This document shows positions 24,341-33,852 of a stretch of DNA of 64,000 bases, one piece after another (positions within the stretch are counted from its first letter, which is position 1; each line of letters opens with the position of its first letter). A program made the position numbers and the translations under genes. The notes beneath the pieces were generated by a model. That model saw only the letters and a list, made by a program, of their open reading frames with translations. It did not search any database and was not told the origin of the DNA. Source of the stretch: an uncultured Clostridia bacterium (GTDB taxonomy: Bacteria > Bacillota > Clostridia > Lachnospirales > Anaerotignaceae); NCBI GenBank assembly GCA_910587735.1, contig CAJUNT010000001.1, positions 1 through 64,000 on the forward strand, written 5' to 3'.

Positions 24341-24368
24341 AAAATCTCCTGTTTTAACAGGGGATTTT
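24341..24368 (+). terminator. Terminator of the Usp-like gene
   Basis: AAAATCTCCTGTT pairs with AACAGGGGATTTT around one base or as a shorter stem, followed by T residues. The following 330 bp to the next gene is AT-rich with no gene seen. Confidence 0.7.
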
Positions 24369-24705
24369 ACTTTTTATAAAGAAATTTTGACAGTATAGTT
24401 TTAGAAAAGTTTCAACAAAATTTTTAAACAGAAATGATATTGTATTTGAGTTATATTAATTTTATAATAAAAAACAAAGTTTTTATAATAATGTTATTTG
24501 TAAAAATTTTTGTATAAAAATTTGAATTGTGTATAAGGCATACAAAATGATATACTATATAAAAATATATTTTTCCAGTAATTTCAGTTGATTTTTAAAC
24601 AACATTTATTATTTTTTTGTTGCATTGAAGGGGAATATATATTATTATTTCTATTAGTATGTTTTAATTTTAAAATTGATAATGATAATTAAGGAGTGGC
24701 TAATC

Positions 24706-25206
24706 ATGACATTATATGAAAATTGGATGAACAAAGCATTTAGTAAAGATGGTAAAAGTATGGAAGAGGTTTGGGACGAATTTTTACCAAAAGAACAAAA
24801 AATATATGAATATATTTTAGGAGAAAAAGTAAATATATTAGAAGGTGCTGTTTCTGAGCTTGCATTGCGTTTTGGTGTAACACCAGAAGAAATAGTTGCT
24901 TTTATAGATGGCATTAACGAAGTATTGCCAAAACCATATGAAATGAATGAATTAGAAGAAAATAGTTCTGTAAGATTAGAAATTGATTTTGAAAAATTAT
25001 ATAAAAAGATGGTGGAATATAAAGCAGAGCATTTGTATCAACTTCCACAATGGAATAATATTTACACAGAAGAAGAAAGAAAGAATTTTACAAAAGAACA
25101 GAAAAAATCTCGTACGATTGTAAAAGATAAAAAAATAGGTAGAAATGACCCTTGTCCTTGCGGAAGTGGCAAAAAATATAAAAAATGCTGTGGGGCGAAT
25201 TTATAA
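24706..25206 (+). CDS. SEC-C motif protein
   Basis: About 166 residues. A helical region of unknown function is followed by a C-terminal SEC-C zinc-binding motif (GRNDPCPCGSGKKYKKCCG), the metal site found at the end of SecA and in many small bacterial proteins, where it can contact SecB or ribosomes. The start at 24706 follows AAGGAG by 9 nt; the frame extends 30 bp further but without a site. It ends 3 bp before sua5 and probably heads that operon. Confidence 0.8.
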   Translation: MTLYENWMNKAFSKDGKSMEEVWDEFLPKEQKIYEYILGEKVNILEGAVSELALRFGVTPEEIVAFIDGINEVLPKPYEMNELEENSSVRLEIDFEKLYKKMVEYKAEHLYQLPQWNNIYTEEERKNFTKEQKKSRTIVKDKKIGRNDPCPCGSGKKYKKCCGANL

Positions 25207-25208
25207 TT

Positions 25209-26264
25209 ATGAAAACAATACTGGCAACAGTAGATAATAAACAACCAGAACAAAAATGGATAAAACAGGCGGCAGATATTTTAAAAAACGGTGGTTTAGT
25301 TGCATTTCCAACAGAAACAGTATATGGACTAGGTGCAAATGGTTTAGATGCCTGTGCCTGCAAAAAAATATATGAAGCGAAGGGGCGTCCTTCGGACAAC
25401 CCCTTGATACTTCATATTGCAGAAAAAAAAGATTTATATACTATTGTAAAAGAAGTGCCTCAAAAAGCAGAAAAGTTAATGAATGCTTTTTGGCCTGGAC
25501 CTTTAACAATGATTTTTCAAAAAGAGGATTGCGTACCATATGAAATTACAGGCGGTTTTTCTACTGTAGCGGTACGTTTTCCTTCTCATACAGTAGCACA
25601 GGCAATTATTAAAGCATCAGGTTTACCCATTGCTGCACCTAGTGCAAATTCATCGGGAAAACCAAGCCCTACAAAAGCATCTCATGTTATATTTGATTTG
25701 AATGGTAAAATTGACATGATTATAGATGGAGGTAATGCAGAGTTTGGACTGGAATCTACAATTATAGATGTTTCTGAGGAAATTCCTACACTTTTACGTC
25801 CTGGAGCAATTACAAAGGAAATGATAGAAAATGTAATAGGGCAGATAGAAATTGATCCAACGATTTTAACAAAACCAAGTCAAAATTTAGTTCCTAAAGC
25901 ACCAGGAATGAAATATACACATTATTCCCCTAAAGCAGATGTAATATTAGTACAAGGAAATGATTTAAGTATTGTTCAACAAAATATAAATCACTTTGTA
26001 GAAAGAGAATTACAATTATCAAAAAAAGTAGGAATATTGGCAACAGACCAAACAAAACAATATTATGATTGTGGTATTGTGCTTTCACTAGGGAACAGAG
26101 AAAATTTGGAAGAAATCGGCTCAAATTTGTTTAAACATTTAAGAAAATTTGATTTTTTGGGTGTTGATATAGTTTATTCTGAAACGGTACCTGAAAAAGG
26201 AGAAGGACTTGCCATTATGAACCGCTTGCAAAAAGCGGCTGGTTATAAAATAATAAATGTATGA
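25209..26264 (+). CDS. sua5: Threonylcarbamoyl-AMP synthase (Sua5/YwlC)
   Basis: Makes threonylcarbamoyl-AMP from threonine, bicarbonate and ATP for the t6A37 modification of ANN-decoding tRNAs. 351 residues: the YrdC-like domain (KNGGLVAFPTETVYGLG, KGRPSDNPLILHI, PSANSSGKPSPT, STIIDVS, LRPGAIT) and a C-terminal Sua5 domain joined by the PKAPGMKYTHYSPKA linker. The start at 25209 is 3 bp after the SEC-C gene. The partner genes tsaB, tsaD and tsaE are not in the window. Confidence 0.95.
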   Translation: MKTILATVDNKQPEQKWIKQAADILKNGGLVAFPTETVYGLGANGLDACACKKIYEAKGRPSDNPLILHIAEKKDLYTIVKEVPQKAEKLMNAFWPGPLTMIFQKEDCVPYEITGGFSTVAVRFPSHTVAQAIIKASGLPIAAPSANSSGKPSPTKASHVIFDLNGKIDMIIDGGNAEFGLESTIIDVSEEIPTLLRPGAITKEMIENVIGQIEIDPTILTKPSQNLVPKAPGMKYTHYSPKADVILVQGNDLSIVQQNINHFVERELQLSKKVGILATDQTKQYYDCGIVLSLGNRENLEEIGSNLFKHLRKFDFLGVDIVYSETVPEKGEGLAIMNRLQKAAGYKIINV

Positions 26265-26312
26265 GAGTTATGGAGTAAATGATATAAATATATAATGAAA
26301 GGAGGAGTTGCT

Positions 26313-26741
26313 ATGATAGCATTAGGCTGTGACCATGGTGGATATGCTTTAATGCAAGAAGTGATTGACTATTTAGAAAAACAAAATATTGAGTATAAAA
26401 ATTTTGGAACAAATTCGGAAGATTCTTGTGATTATCCAATCTATGCAAAAAAGGTAGCTCATACAGTTGCAAACGGAGAATGTGAAAAAGGAATATTGAT
26501 ATGTGGTACAGGTATAGGTGTTTCCATTACAGCGAATAAAGTAAAGGGTATTCGTGCAGCATTGTGTGGAGATTGTTTTTCTGCAAAAGCAACAAGAGAG
26601 CATAATGATGCAAATATTTTAGCCTTGGGTGCAAGAGTAGTTGGTGTAGGGCTTGCATTGGAAATTGTAAAAGTATTTTTGGAAACACCTTTTTCAAATA
26701 ACCAACGTCATATTAGAAGGATATCACAAATAGAGGAGTAA
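26313..26741 (+). CDS. rpiB: Ribose-5-phosphate isomerase B
   Basis: A 142-residue RpiB/LacAB-family sugar isomerase that interconverts ribose-5-phosphate and ribulose-5-phosphate. Hallmarks are the N-terminal IALGCDHGG, CDYPIYA, the catalytic-loop GILICGTGIGVSITANK and REHNDANILALG. The start at 26313 is set by AAAGGAGG 6-8 nt upstream. It is followed by upp with an 18-bp gap, giving a ribose-phosphate to PRPP-salvage pairing common in Firmicutes. Confidence 0.95.
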   Translation: MIALGCDHGGYALMQEVIDYLEKQNIEYKNFGTNSEDSCDYPIYAKKVAHTVANGECEKGILICGTGIGVSITANKVKGIRAALCGDCFSAKATREHNDANILALGARVVGVGLALEIVKVFLETPFSNNQRHIRRISQIEE

Positions 26742-26759
26742 GCAGAAAGGAAGTATATT

Positions 26760-27386
26760 ATGGGGAAATTATTTATATCAGAACATCCGTTAATACAGCA
26801 TAAAATTGCAATGCTCCGTAATCGTGACACTGGCTCAAAAGAGTTCAGAGAATTAGTAGAAGAAGTGGCAATGCTTCTTTCTTATGAAGCAACAAGAGAA
26901 TTGCCTTTAGCTGATATCAAAATAGAAACACCTATTACTACCGCAGACTGTAAAATGATTGATACAAAATTAGCGATTGTACCAATATTGAGAGCAGGTA
27001 TTGGTATGACAGAAGGGCTTTTAGCATTAATGCCTACTGCAAAAGTAGGTCATATTGGTTTATATCGTGACCCAGAAACATTACAGCCAGTAGAATATTA
27101 TTGTAAATTGCCTTCTGATATAGAAGAAAGGACAGTATTTTTGACAGACCCTATGCTTGCCACAGGAGGAACAGCAGAGGCAGCAATTGGATTTTTAAAG
27201 GATAAAGGTGCGAAAAAAATTAATCTTCTTTGTGTGCTGAGCGCACCTCAAGGAGTGGAAAGAATACAAAAGATGCACCCAGATGTAGATATTTATACAG
27301 CAGCATATGATAATATGTTAAACGACCATGGCTATATTGTGCCTGGGCTTGGAGATGCAGGAGACAGAATTTTTGGTACAAAATAA
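26760..27386 (+). CDS. upp: Uracil phosphoribosyltransferase
   Basis: Salvages uracil to UMP using PRPP. 208 residues, the family length. Motifs are SEHPLIQHKIAMLRN, VPILRAGIGMTEGL, the PRPP-binding loop LTDPMLATGGTAEAA, and HGYIVPGLGDAGDRIFGTK at the end. AGAAAGGAAG precedes the ATG. It lies between rpiB and a glycosyl-phosphate transferase gene. Confidence 0.97.
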   Translation: MGKLFISEHPLIQHKIAMLRNRDTGSKEFRELVEEVAMLLSYEATRELPLADIKIETPITTADCKMIDTKLAIVPILRAGIGMTEGLLALMPTAKVGHIGLYRDPETLQPVEYYCKLPSDIEERTVFLTDPMLATGGTAEAAIGFLKDKGAKKINLLCVLSAPQGVERIQKMHPDVDIYTAAYDNMLNDHGYIVPGLGDAGDRIFGTK

Positions 27387-27418
27387 TGTACCTGTCTGTA
27401 TCTGAGGAGAGGATAATA

Positions 27419-28456
27419 TTGGATTATAATTGGCTTTTATATATTGCAGCTTTTGCTAGTGCTTTTGCCATTACATTAGTAACAACGCCTTTAGCAAAAA
27501 AGATTTCTGTAAAATTAGGTGCGATTGATGTGCCAAAAGATAGGGGTATGCATAAAAAGCCTATGCCTCGTATGGGTGGTATTGCAATTGTGATGGGTTT
27601 TATGATAACAGTGCTTGTATTGTATCGTTTTAATCCAGAAATGAATGTCAAACAATTTGCAGGTTTTGTTATGGGAGCAAGTATTATTGTTGTACTTGGT
27701 ATGATAGATGATGTGAAAAATTTAAGAGCAAAATTAAAATTCTGTATTCAGATTGTTGCAGCACTCATTGTCATTTACTCAGGTACACGTATTAATGTTG
27801 TAATGTGGCCTGTCACTACTTATTTACAAACATTTAGCGTACCAATTACATTGATATGGATTGTGGGCGTTACAAATGCAGTAAATTTGATTGATGGTTT
27901 AGATGGTTTAGCCGCAGGAGTATCTTCTATTGCAGCACTTTGTTTAATGATACTTTGTATTATGACAGGAAGTACTACCGCAGTTATGTTAACAGCATCA
28001 TTAGCAGGTGCTTGCCTTGGATTTTTGCCTAGAAACTTTAATCCTGCTGAAATATTTATGGGTGATACTGGCTCTACATTTTTAGGATTTGTGCTTGCTG
28101 TAACAAGTATATTAGGTGTGTTTAAAGGCTATGCTATATTGGCTTTAATTGTTAGTATGCTTTGCTTAGGATTACCTATATTTGATACATTATTTGCTAT
28201 GCTTAGACGTATGGCAAAGCACCAGCCTATTATGAAAGCAGATAGAGGACATTTACATCATAGACTGATTGATAGAGGTTTTTCACAACGTCAAGCAGTA
28301 TTGATATTGTATATTATTAGTTTACTTTGTGGACTTTTAGCTATATTTATATCTTTTAAAGATGCTCGAACATTTGTAGTGGTAATATTAACCATTATCG
28401 TATTGAGTATTTTAATTTATTATTTTAATGCTCATATTAAAAATAGAAATCAATAA
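27419..28456 (+). CDS. tagO: Undecaprenyl-phosphate GlcNAc-1-phosphate transferase (TagO/WecA type)
   Basis: A membrane enzyme of about 345 residues and ten or more helices that moves GlcNAc-1-phosphate from UDP-GlcNAc to undecaprenyl phosphate, starting teichoic-acid or surface-polysaccharide synthesis. Family motifs are PKDRGMHKKPMPRMGG, the Asp pair in GMIDDVKNL, NAVNLIDGLDGLAAG, GDTGSTFLGF and DRGHLHHRL, the HxHH type that separates it from MraY. A TTG start at 27419 follows GAGGAGAGG; an ATG at 27386, overlapping the upp stop, is less likely. The WecA versus TagO name is by context. Confidence 0.92.
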   Translation: MDYNWLLYIAAFASAFAITLVTTPLAKKISVKLGAIDVPKDRGMHKKPMPRMGGIAIVMGFMITVLVLYRFNPEMNVKQFAGFVMGASIIVVLGMIDDVKNLRAKLKFCIQIVAALIVIYSGTRINVVMWPVTTYLQTFSVPITLIWIVGVTNAVNLIDGLDGLAAGVSSIAALCLMILCIMTGSTTAVMLTASLAGACLGFLPRNFNPAEIFMGDTGSTFLGFVLAVTSILGVFKGYAILALIVSMLCLGLPIFDTLFAMLRRMAKHQPIMKADRGHLHHRLIDRGFSQRQAVLILYIISLLCGLLAIFISFKDARTFVVVILTIIVLSILIYYFNAHIKNRNQ

Positions 28457-28481
28457 TTACATAATGAAATGTGTTATGTCA

Positions 28482-28530
28482 AAAAAATAACCTCAGAAAA
28501 TTAAAAAATAGTTTCTGAGGTTATTTTTTT
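28482..28530. terminator. Bidirectional terminator
   Basis: AAAAAATAACCTCAGAAA pairs with TTTCTGAGGTTATTTTTT, serving tagO and the convergent DMT transporter gene. Confidence 0.88.
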
Positions 28531-29392
28531 ATTTTCCAAATTGGAATAATACCAGTCCTATTAAAATCATTGTTCCTCCTATAAATGTACCCATAGAAGG
28601 AATTTCTTTTAAAAATAGAAAGCCTAATATTGTAGATAAAAGGGGTGTTACAAACATAAAATTAGTCACTTCACTTGTTTTTTCTGCTATGGACAATGCT
28701 TTTCCCCATAATACATATGCAACACCACTTGAAAAAATACCTAATGAGAGTACCACTAATATTTGAATAGAAGAAGCGGTTGCTAATTCTGTGACAGCAT
28801 TTGGTAAAAAGAATAAAAATAATATTGCACCACAAACCATACTATATGTTACAATTTCAAATGAATCATAACCTAATGAAACAAGTTTTCTTTGATAAAG
28901 GTTATAAATACAAAATACAATAGCAGACAGCAATGTCCATACAATACCAAAATTAAATGATAATGTTCCGTCCCATAGTGATAAAACTATAATTCCTATA
29001 AATTCAATAGCAGTAGCAAGCCAACCAAGCCATTTGATTTTTTCTTGATATAAAAATGTGCAAACAATAGATGTCATAATAGGTGTTGTTGCAATGATAA
29101 TACTAGATGTAGCAGATGTAAGAGATTGCAGTCCTATATTAAAAAAAATAAGATATAAAAAGAAACCGAATAAACCAGAAATAAAAAATTTTGGTATATC
29201 TTGCTTTTTAGGAAACGAAATTTTTTTATATATGGCTAATGTGCATAAAAATATAGAAGCAATACCACATCTTAATATAGCAAGGCTATTGGTGTGAAAA
29301 TGAGAAATGGCAATTTTAGAAAATGGAAAAGCCATTGCCCAAAATAATACTGTTAAAAAGCCTAATAGATTTACTTTTGTTTTTATTTTCAT
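28529..29392 (-). CDS. EamA/DMT-family transporter
   Basis: A 287-residue membrane protein with ten predicted helices in two EamA repeats (first around TVLFWAMAFPFSKIAISHF, second after LSFNFGIVWTLLSAIVFCIYN). Members export amino acids, metabolites or drugs; the substrate cannot be told. It is divergent from a LysR-type gene across about 250 bp, the common arrangement for a regulated exporter. A 22-codon micro-ORF lies directly upstream. AGAAGGGAG precedes the ATG. Confidence 0.9.
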   Translation of the reverse strand: MKIKTKVNLLGFLTVLFWAMAFPFSKIAISHFHTNSLAILRCGIASIFLCTLAIYKKISFPKKQDIPKFFISGLFGFFLYLIFFNIGLQSLTSATSSIIIATTPIMTSIVCTFLYQEKIKWLGWLATAIEFIGIIVLSLWDGTLSFNFGIVWTLLSAIVFCIYNLYQRKLVSLGYDSFEIVTYSMVCGAILFLFFLPNAVTELATASSIQILVVLSLGIFSSGVAYVLWGKALSIAEKTSEVTNFMFVTPLLSTILGFLFLKEIPSMGTFIGGTMILIGLVLFQFGK

Positions 29393-29409
29393 ATAATTTC
29401 TACTCCCTT

Positions 29410-29478
29410 CTAAAAACGATTATATTTTGAAGATGCTGTAATTAATGCAAATATAAAATCCCATACTTTTTTTATCAT
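29410..29478 (-). CDS. Candidate 22-residue micro-ORF upstream of the transporter
   Basis: ATG 29478 is preceded by AAGGGGG at good spacing and opens a 22-codon amphipathic peptide (MIKKVWDFIFALITASSKY plus NRF) whose TAG stop touches the transporter ribosome-binding site. It would be co-transcribed with the transporter gene. It may be a regulatory leader peptide, a small membrane protein or chance. Confidence 0.45.
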   Translation of the reverse strand: MIKKVWDFIFALITASSKYNRF

Positions 29479-29643
29479 AATATAACCCCCTTATTTTGTA
29501 AAATATTTTTTATATTTTATAGATTAATAATATATCATTTATAATCATTTGTAAAATTCATGGTTTTAATAAAATACATTATTATTTTTAATGATAATAT
29601 GTTATACTGAATATATCATTATAATGTTGTGGAGTGTATAACT

Positions 29644-30522
29644 ATGGAAATAAGAAATTTAATGACATTTTTGAGGGTGGCAGAACTGCAAAATTTTACA
29701 AGAGCAGCCGAACAGCTAGGATATTCCCAATCTACTGTTACAGTACAAATACAACAATTAGAACAGGAATTGAATATAAAATTATTTGAAAGAATAGGAA
29801 AACAAATATCTGTAACAGAAAAAGGGTGGGAGGTGTTCCAATATGCAAAAGAAATCAGAAATTTAACAGAAAAAATAACATATACTGCTAGAGAACAAAA
29901 TCATATTAAGGGTAAAATTTGTATTGGCGTAATAGAATCATTACTTTGCTCTGCAATGCCAGAAATATTGTCAGAATTTCATAAAAAGTATACAGATGTA
30001 GAATTGATTGTAAAAACAAATTATGTAGATATATTAATTGAAATGATGATACATAATGAAGTGGATTTTATTTTTGTAATTGACAGACCCCTTTATCATA
30101 AGGAATGGATAAAACCTTATATGGAGAAAGAAGAAATTTTGTTTTTTGCTCCTTTTGGGCATAGCTTAACAAAAAAGAATACTGTTTCGATACAAGAGAT
30201 ATTAAAACAGCCTTTTATTTTAACAGAAAAAGGAATTAGTTATAGAAAAGAATTAGATGAATATGTAGAAAAAAATGCTGTTGAGTTTAAGCCTTTTTTA
30301 GAGATAGGAGATACTCGAATCATTGTAGAATTATTAAAAAAGGGACAGGGAATTTCATTTTTACCTAAAATAGCTGCTGTAAAAGAAATGAAAAGTCAGA
30401 AAATAGATGTCATCAATGTGGAAAATTGGAATGTTGTAATGTGGAAACAAATTATTTATCATAAAAATAAATATGTTACACCACAAATGAGTGCATTTAT
30501 TAATATGATAATGCAAAAATAA
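29644..30522 (+). CDS. LysR-family transcriptional regulator
   Basis: 292 residues. An N-terminal winged helix (FLRVAELQNFTRAAEQLGYSQSTVTVQIQQLE in two adjoining parts) is followed by a PBP2-like effector domain (GKICIGVIESLLCS, then GISFLPKIAAV). GTGGAGTG before ATG 29644 sets the start; the frame begins five codons earlier without a site. It is divergent from the DMT transporter, which it probably controls. The effector is unknown. Confidence 0.93.
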   Translation: MEIRNLMTFLRVAELQNFTRAAEQLGYSQSTVTVQIQQLEQELNIKLFERIGKQISVTEKGWEVFQYAKEIRNLTEKITYTAREQNHIKGKICIGVIESLLCSAMPEILSEFHKKYTDVELIVKTNYVDILIEMMIHNEVDFIFVIDRPLYHKEWIKPYMEKEEILFFAPFGHSLTKKNTVSIQEILKQPFILTEKGISYRKELDEYVEKNAVEFKPFLEIGDTRIIVELLKKGQGISFLPKIAAVKEMKSQKIDVINVENWNVVMWKQIIYHKNKYVTPQMSAFINMIMQK

Positions 30523-30616
30523 CAATAAATATTGGTCTGTTATGTTAATTTATTTTGCTTTATTCCGATATAGAATATATAGAAATATATATTTTATCAA
30601 TAAGGAGGTTGATTTT

Positions 30617-30790
30617 ATGGACGTAGCAGCAATGAGTGTAAGCATGAGTTTAGCAAATGTGCAGATGCAGGCTGGGCTTGCAATGACAAAAAATGCTATG
30701 GATACAGCAGAAGCACAAATGGCACAGCTTTTGGAGGGTATGCAGGCAGCAAATCCACCATCTTCTCATATCGTTGATATGTTGGTATAA
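30617..30790 (+). CDS. yjfB: YjfB-family putative motility protein
   Basis: A 57-residue protein of the YjfB family: AAMSVSMSLANVQMQAGLAM then TKNAMDTAEAQMAQLLEGM. Members are small, helical and found in flagellated Firmicutes; a link to motility is stated in family annotations but the mechanism is not known. AAGGAGG lies before ATG 30617. With the chemoreceptor at 10736 it suggests a motile organism. Confidence 0.8.
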   Translation: MDVAAMSVSMSLANVQMQAGLAMTKNAMDTAEAQMAQLLEGMQAANPPSSHIVDMLV

Positions 30791-30936
30791 AATATCAATT
30801 ATAGTTACAATATTATTGTATAAGAATAAGAAGTAGTATAAAAGACTGATTTTTAAATAATATTTGCTAATAGTTTTCCAAAAAGATTTTTAGGTCAAGT
30901 CTTATAAAAATGTGTATTTAAACATTTATTAAATAA

Positions 30937-30980
30937 CAAATACCCTTACCAAAAAAGTATGGGTATTTGTTTATTTTTTT
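30937..30980 (+). terminator. Terminator of yjfB
   Basis: CAAATACCCTTAC (30937-30949) pairs with GTATGGGTATTTG (30957-30969), followed by a T-rich run. The rest of the 330-bp gap to potD has no gene. Confidence 0.8.
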
Positions 30981-31121
30981 AATGTAATATATATGTCAGT
31001 TGTTTAAATCCTTTATCAATATATACACTATAAAAGGCTAAAAATCTATATTCAAACAATAGTTATCATCAATCAATAAATAATTTACATTATATAACTG
31101 GCACATTTTTAAAATATTATA

Positions 31122-32216
31122 TTATTGAGATGCCTTTACCTTAATCCAAAGCTCTGATAATTTTTCTTTTAAAACAATATTATCTTTAAATACTTCATCT
31201 TTATCATATCCTATACGTGGTAAATAAGCTGGATTGGATTCATATAATCCACCTTCTCCACTAATATTATCCATAACTTCTTTATTGGAAGATGTATAGC
31301 CTACTGCTTCAGAATTGCTGTAGGAAGCATCATATGTTAAAACGTAGTTTATAAATTCATTTGCTAATTTGGGATTTTCTGCATTTGCTGGTATTACCAT
31401 AGCATCACTCCACACATTTGTACCTTCTTTAGGTAAATAGAATGCCATATCTTCATTTTCATTCAATATTGTTACAGCATCACCACTATATACAACAGCT
31501 AAATCTTTATTTCCATTCATCATACCATCAATTACTTCATCTGTAACATATACAGGTTCCATAGTATCATTTAATTCCTTTAACCACTGATATGCTTGTT
31601 CGATTTCTTGCTCATTGTCTGTATTCATGGAATAGCCAAGGGATTTTAATGCTATCATAAAAGAATCCCTTTCAGAATCATACATATATAATTTACCTTT
31701 ATATTTTGTATTTTTTAATATAGCATATCCTTGTTGCTCTAAGTCCTCTAAATCTACATTATTTTTATTATAAACAATACCTACAGTACCCCAAAAATAA
31801 GGTACAGAATAAGTATTATCTGGGTCATAAGGAAGTGCCTTTACACCTTCTGCTAAATTAGAAATATTTGGAATCATTTCTTTATCAATGGGCTGTAAAG
31901 CATTGTTAGCTAAAAGTCTTTCAATCATATAATCAGAAGGCACTAAAATATCATAGGCATCTCCAGCTTGTATTTTGGTATACATCATTTCATTAGAATC
32001 AAAATATTCTACAATCACATTTACACCGAATTGCTTTTCAAAGTCACTAATGAGCGTATTTCCCATATATTCGCCCCAATTATACAGCTTTAATGTATCA
32101 GAACCATATTTCTCAATAGGGTCTTCTGCAACAGAAGTGTTGCTTTTTCCGCAGGCTGTAAAAGAAAATAACATTGCTATACTAGTAAGTAATGATAATA
32201 ATTTTTTATGTTTCAT
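31122..32216 (-). CDS. potD: Spermidine/putrescine-binding lipoprotein PotD
   Basis: A 364-residue extracellular substrate-binding protein of the PotABCD importer. The lipobox LFSFTAC gives a lipidated Cys near residue 22. Family motifs are LKLYNWGEYMG, YDILVPSDYMIERL, VPYFWGTVGIVYNK and MVIPANAENPKLANEFINYVL. It is the last gene of the potABCD operon and overlaps potC by 11 bp. It binds spermidine or putrescine outside the membrane; which one is preferred cannot be read. Confidence 0.95.
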   Translation of the reverse strand: MKHKKLLSLLTSIAMLFSFTACGKSNTSVAEDPIEKYGSDTLKLYNWGEYMGNTLISDFEKQFGVNVIVEYFDSNEMMYTKIQAGDAYDILVPSDYMIERLLANNALQPIDKEMIPNISNLAEGVKALPYDPDNTYSVPYFWGTVGIVYNKNNVDLEDLEQQGYAILKNTKYKGKLYMYDSERDSFMIALKSLGYSMNTDNEQEIEQAYQWLKELNDTMEPVYVTDEVIDGMMNGNKDLAVVYSGDAVTILNENEDMAFYLPKEGTNVWSDAMVIPANAENPKLANEFINYVLTYDASYSNSEAVGYTSSNKEVMDNISGEGGLYESNPAYLPRIGYDKDEVFKDNIVLKEKLSELWIKVKASQ

Positions 32217-33006
32217 TATTTTTTCTCTCCTTTTTTTCTTTTAATATAGGTATAATATTTACAAACAGTAATACAACTGTAATAATAACAATAATAATAC
32301 TAGATAAGGCATTAATAGAAGGATTGACTCTTTTTGACATAGTATAAACTAATATAGAAATATTATTGACACCATTGCCTGTTACAAAATAAGAAATAAT
32401 AAAATCATCAAATGACATTGTAAAAGCAATTAAAGCACCAGATATAATACCAGGCATAATTTGAGGTACAATTACTTTTATAAGTGCCTGCCAAGGTGTT
32501 GCACCTAAGTCTAGTGCAGCATCTGCTAAATTAGGGTCTAAAGAGCGTAATTTTGGTGATACGCTTAGTATAACATAAGGAATACAAAACATAATATGAG
32601 CAAGTAATAATGTCATAAATCCTTTTTTCACACCTAATGCACTAAAAAACATTAAAAGTCCTATTCCTGTTACAATTTCTGGATTCATAATAGGCAAGTC
32701 ATTAATTTGTTCCACAATTCCTTTTAATATACGATTAGACTTAGAAAGTCCTATTGCTGTAATTGTGCCTATAATGGTAGAAATCAATGTAGCAAACAAT
32801 GCAATCACAATAGTATAAAATATGGATTCCATCATTGTGGAATCATGGAACATTTTTTCATACCATTGTAATGAAAATCCTTCAAATTTTGTAAGAGAAC
32901 GAGAAGAATTAAACGAAAATATAATGGTATATATGATAGGTAGATAGAAAAATATCATAATAAGAGTCATATAAATTTTACTACCTATTTTTTTTGACTG
33001 TTTCAA
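32206..33006 (-). CDS. potC: Polyamine ABC transporter permease PotC
   Basis: 266 residues with six membrane helices and the ABC permease EAA-type loop DAALDLGATPWQALIKVIVPQ, which contacts PotA. The N-terminus IYMTLIMIFFYLPIIYTIIF begins the first helix. It overlaps potB by 4 bp (translational coupling). Confidence 0.95.
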   Translation of the reverse strand: MKQSKKIGSKIYMTLIMIFFYLPIIYTIIFSFNSSRSLTKFEGFSLQWYEKMFHDSTMMESIFYTIVIALFATLISTIIGTITAIGLSKSNRILKGIVEQINDLPIMNPEIVTGIGLLMFFSALGVKKGFMTLLLAHIMFCIPYVILSVSPKLRSLDPNLADAALDLGATPWQALIKVIVPQIMPGIISGALIAFTMSFDDFIISYFVTGNGVNNISILVYTMSKRVNPSINALSSIIIVIITVVLLFVNIIPILKEKKERKNNET

Positions 33007-33845
33007 TGTATTATACCTCCTTTCCCTGTACTGTTTTTAACTTCAATTTTTTTTGTGATATACATAGAAATCATAATGATTACTGCTATAATTAATGATA
33101 TAGCACTACCGAAGTTCCAGTTGCCTGCTGTTAAAAATTGAGATTCTATTACATTTCCTATCAAAACATATTGTCCTCCGCCTAATAGTTTTGGTATAAA
33201 GAAACTAGACATTGCAGGCAAAAATACAAGTGTAATACCACTAATTACACCAGGTAATGAGAGTGGAAATATTATTTTTAAAAAACACTGTATTTTATCT
33301 GCACCTAAATCGCTTGCAGCTTCTATAAGGCTTTTATCCATTTTTGTTAATGAGGTATGAATTTGCAGTATCATAAAAGGAATAAAATTATAAACCATAC
33401 CTAATATAACAGCAAAGTCTGTATGAAGTAATTTCGTTTGTAAACCGAATAATGATAATATATTGTTTAATATACCATTATCTTGTAAAATACCCATCCA
33501 AGCATATGTTCTAACAAGCATATTAATCCATGTAGGTAATGTAATTAAAAGTATTAAAAACACTTTATTTTTTTCTTTAGAATTTGCAATAATATATGCT
33601 ACAGGATATCCTAATAATATGCATATTATAGTTGTAATGACAGCAATATAAAGAGATTGTTTTAATACATTGATAAATATAATATCACTAAAAAATCGTA
33701 TAAAATTATCAAATGTAAACCAAAATGTTGCAACATCATTACCATGTTTTGTAAAAGCATACATAAATATCATAAACATTGGCACAACAATCATAATAGA
33801 AATCCATATCATATAGGGATATGCCATATTTTTAAATTGACGCAT
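33003..33845 (-). CDS. potB: Polyamine ABC transporter permease PotB
   Basis: 280 residues, six membrane helices, with the EAA-type loop EAASDLGADKIQCFLKIIFPL. Typical PotB segments such as LPTWINMLVRTYAWMGIL and MVYNFIPFMILQIH are present. It follows potA by 7 bp in the operon. Confidence 0.95.
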   Translation of the reverse strand: MRQFKNMAYPYMIWISIMIVVPMFMIFMYAFTKHGNDVATFWFTFDNFIRFFSDIIFINVLKQSLYIAVITTIICILLGYPVAYIIANSKEKNKVFLILLITLPTWINMLVRTYAWMGILQDNGILNNILSLFGLQTKLLHTDFAVILGMVYNFIPFMILQIHTSLTKMDKSLIEAASDLGADKIQCFLKIIFPLSLPGVISGITLVFLPAMSSFFIPKLLGGGQYVLIGNVIESQFLTAGNWNFGSAISLIIAVIIMISMYITKKIEVKNSTGKGGIIH

Positions 33846-33852
33846 TATTATA

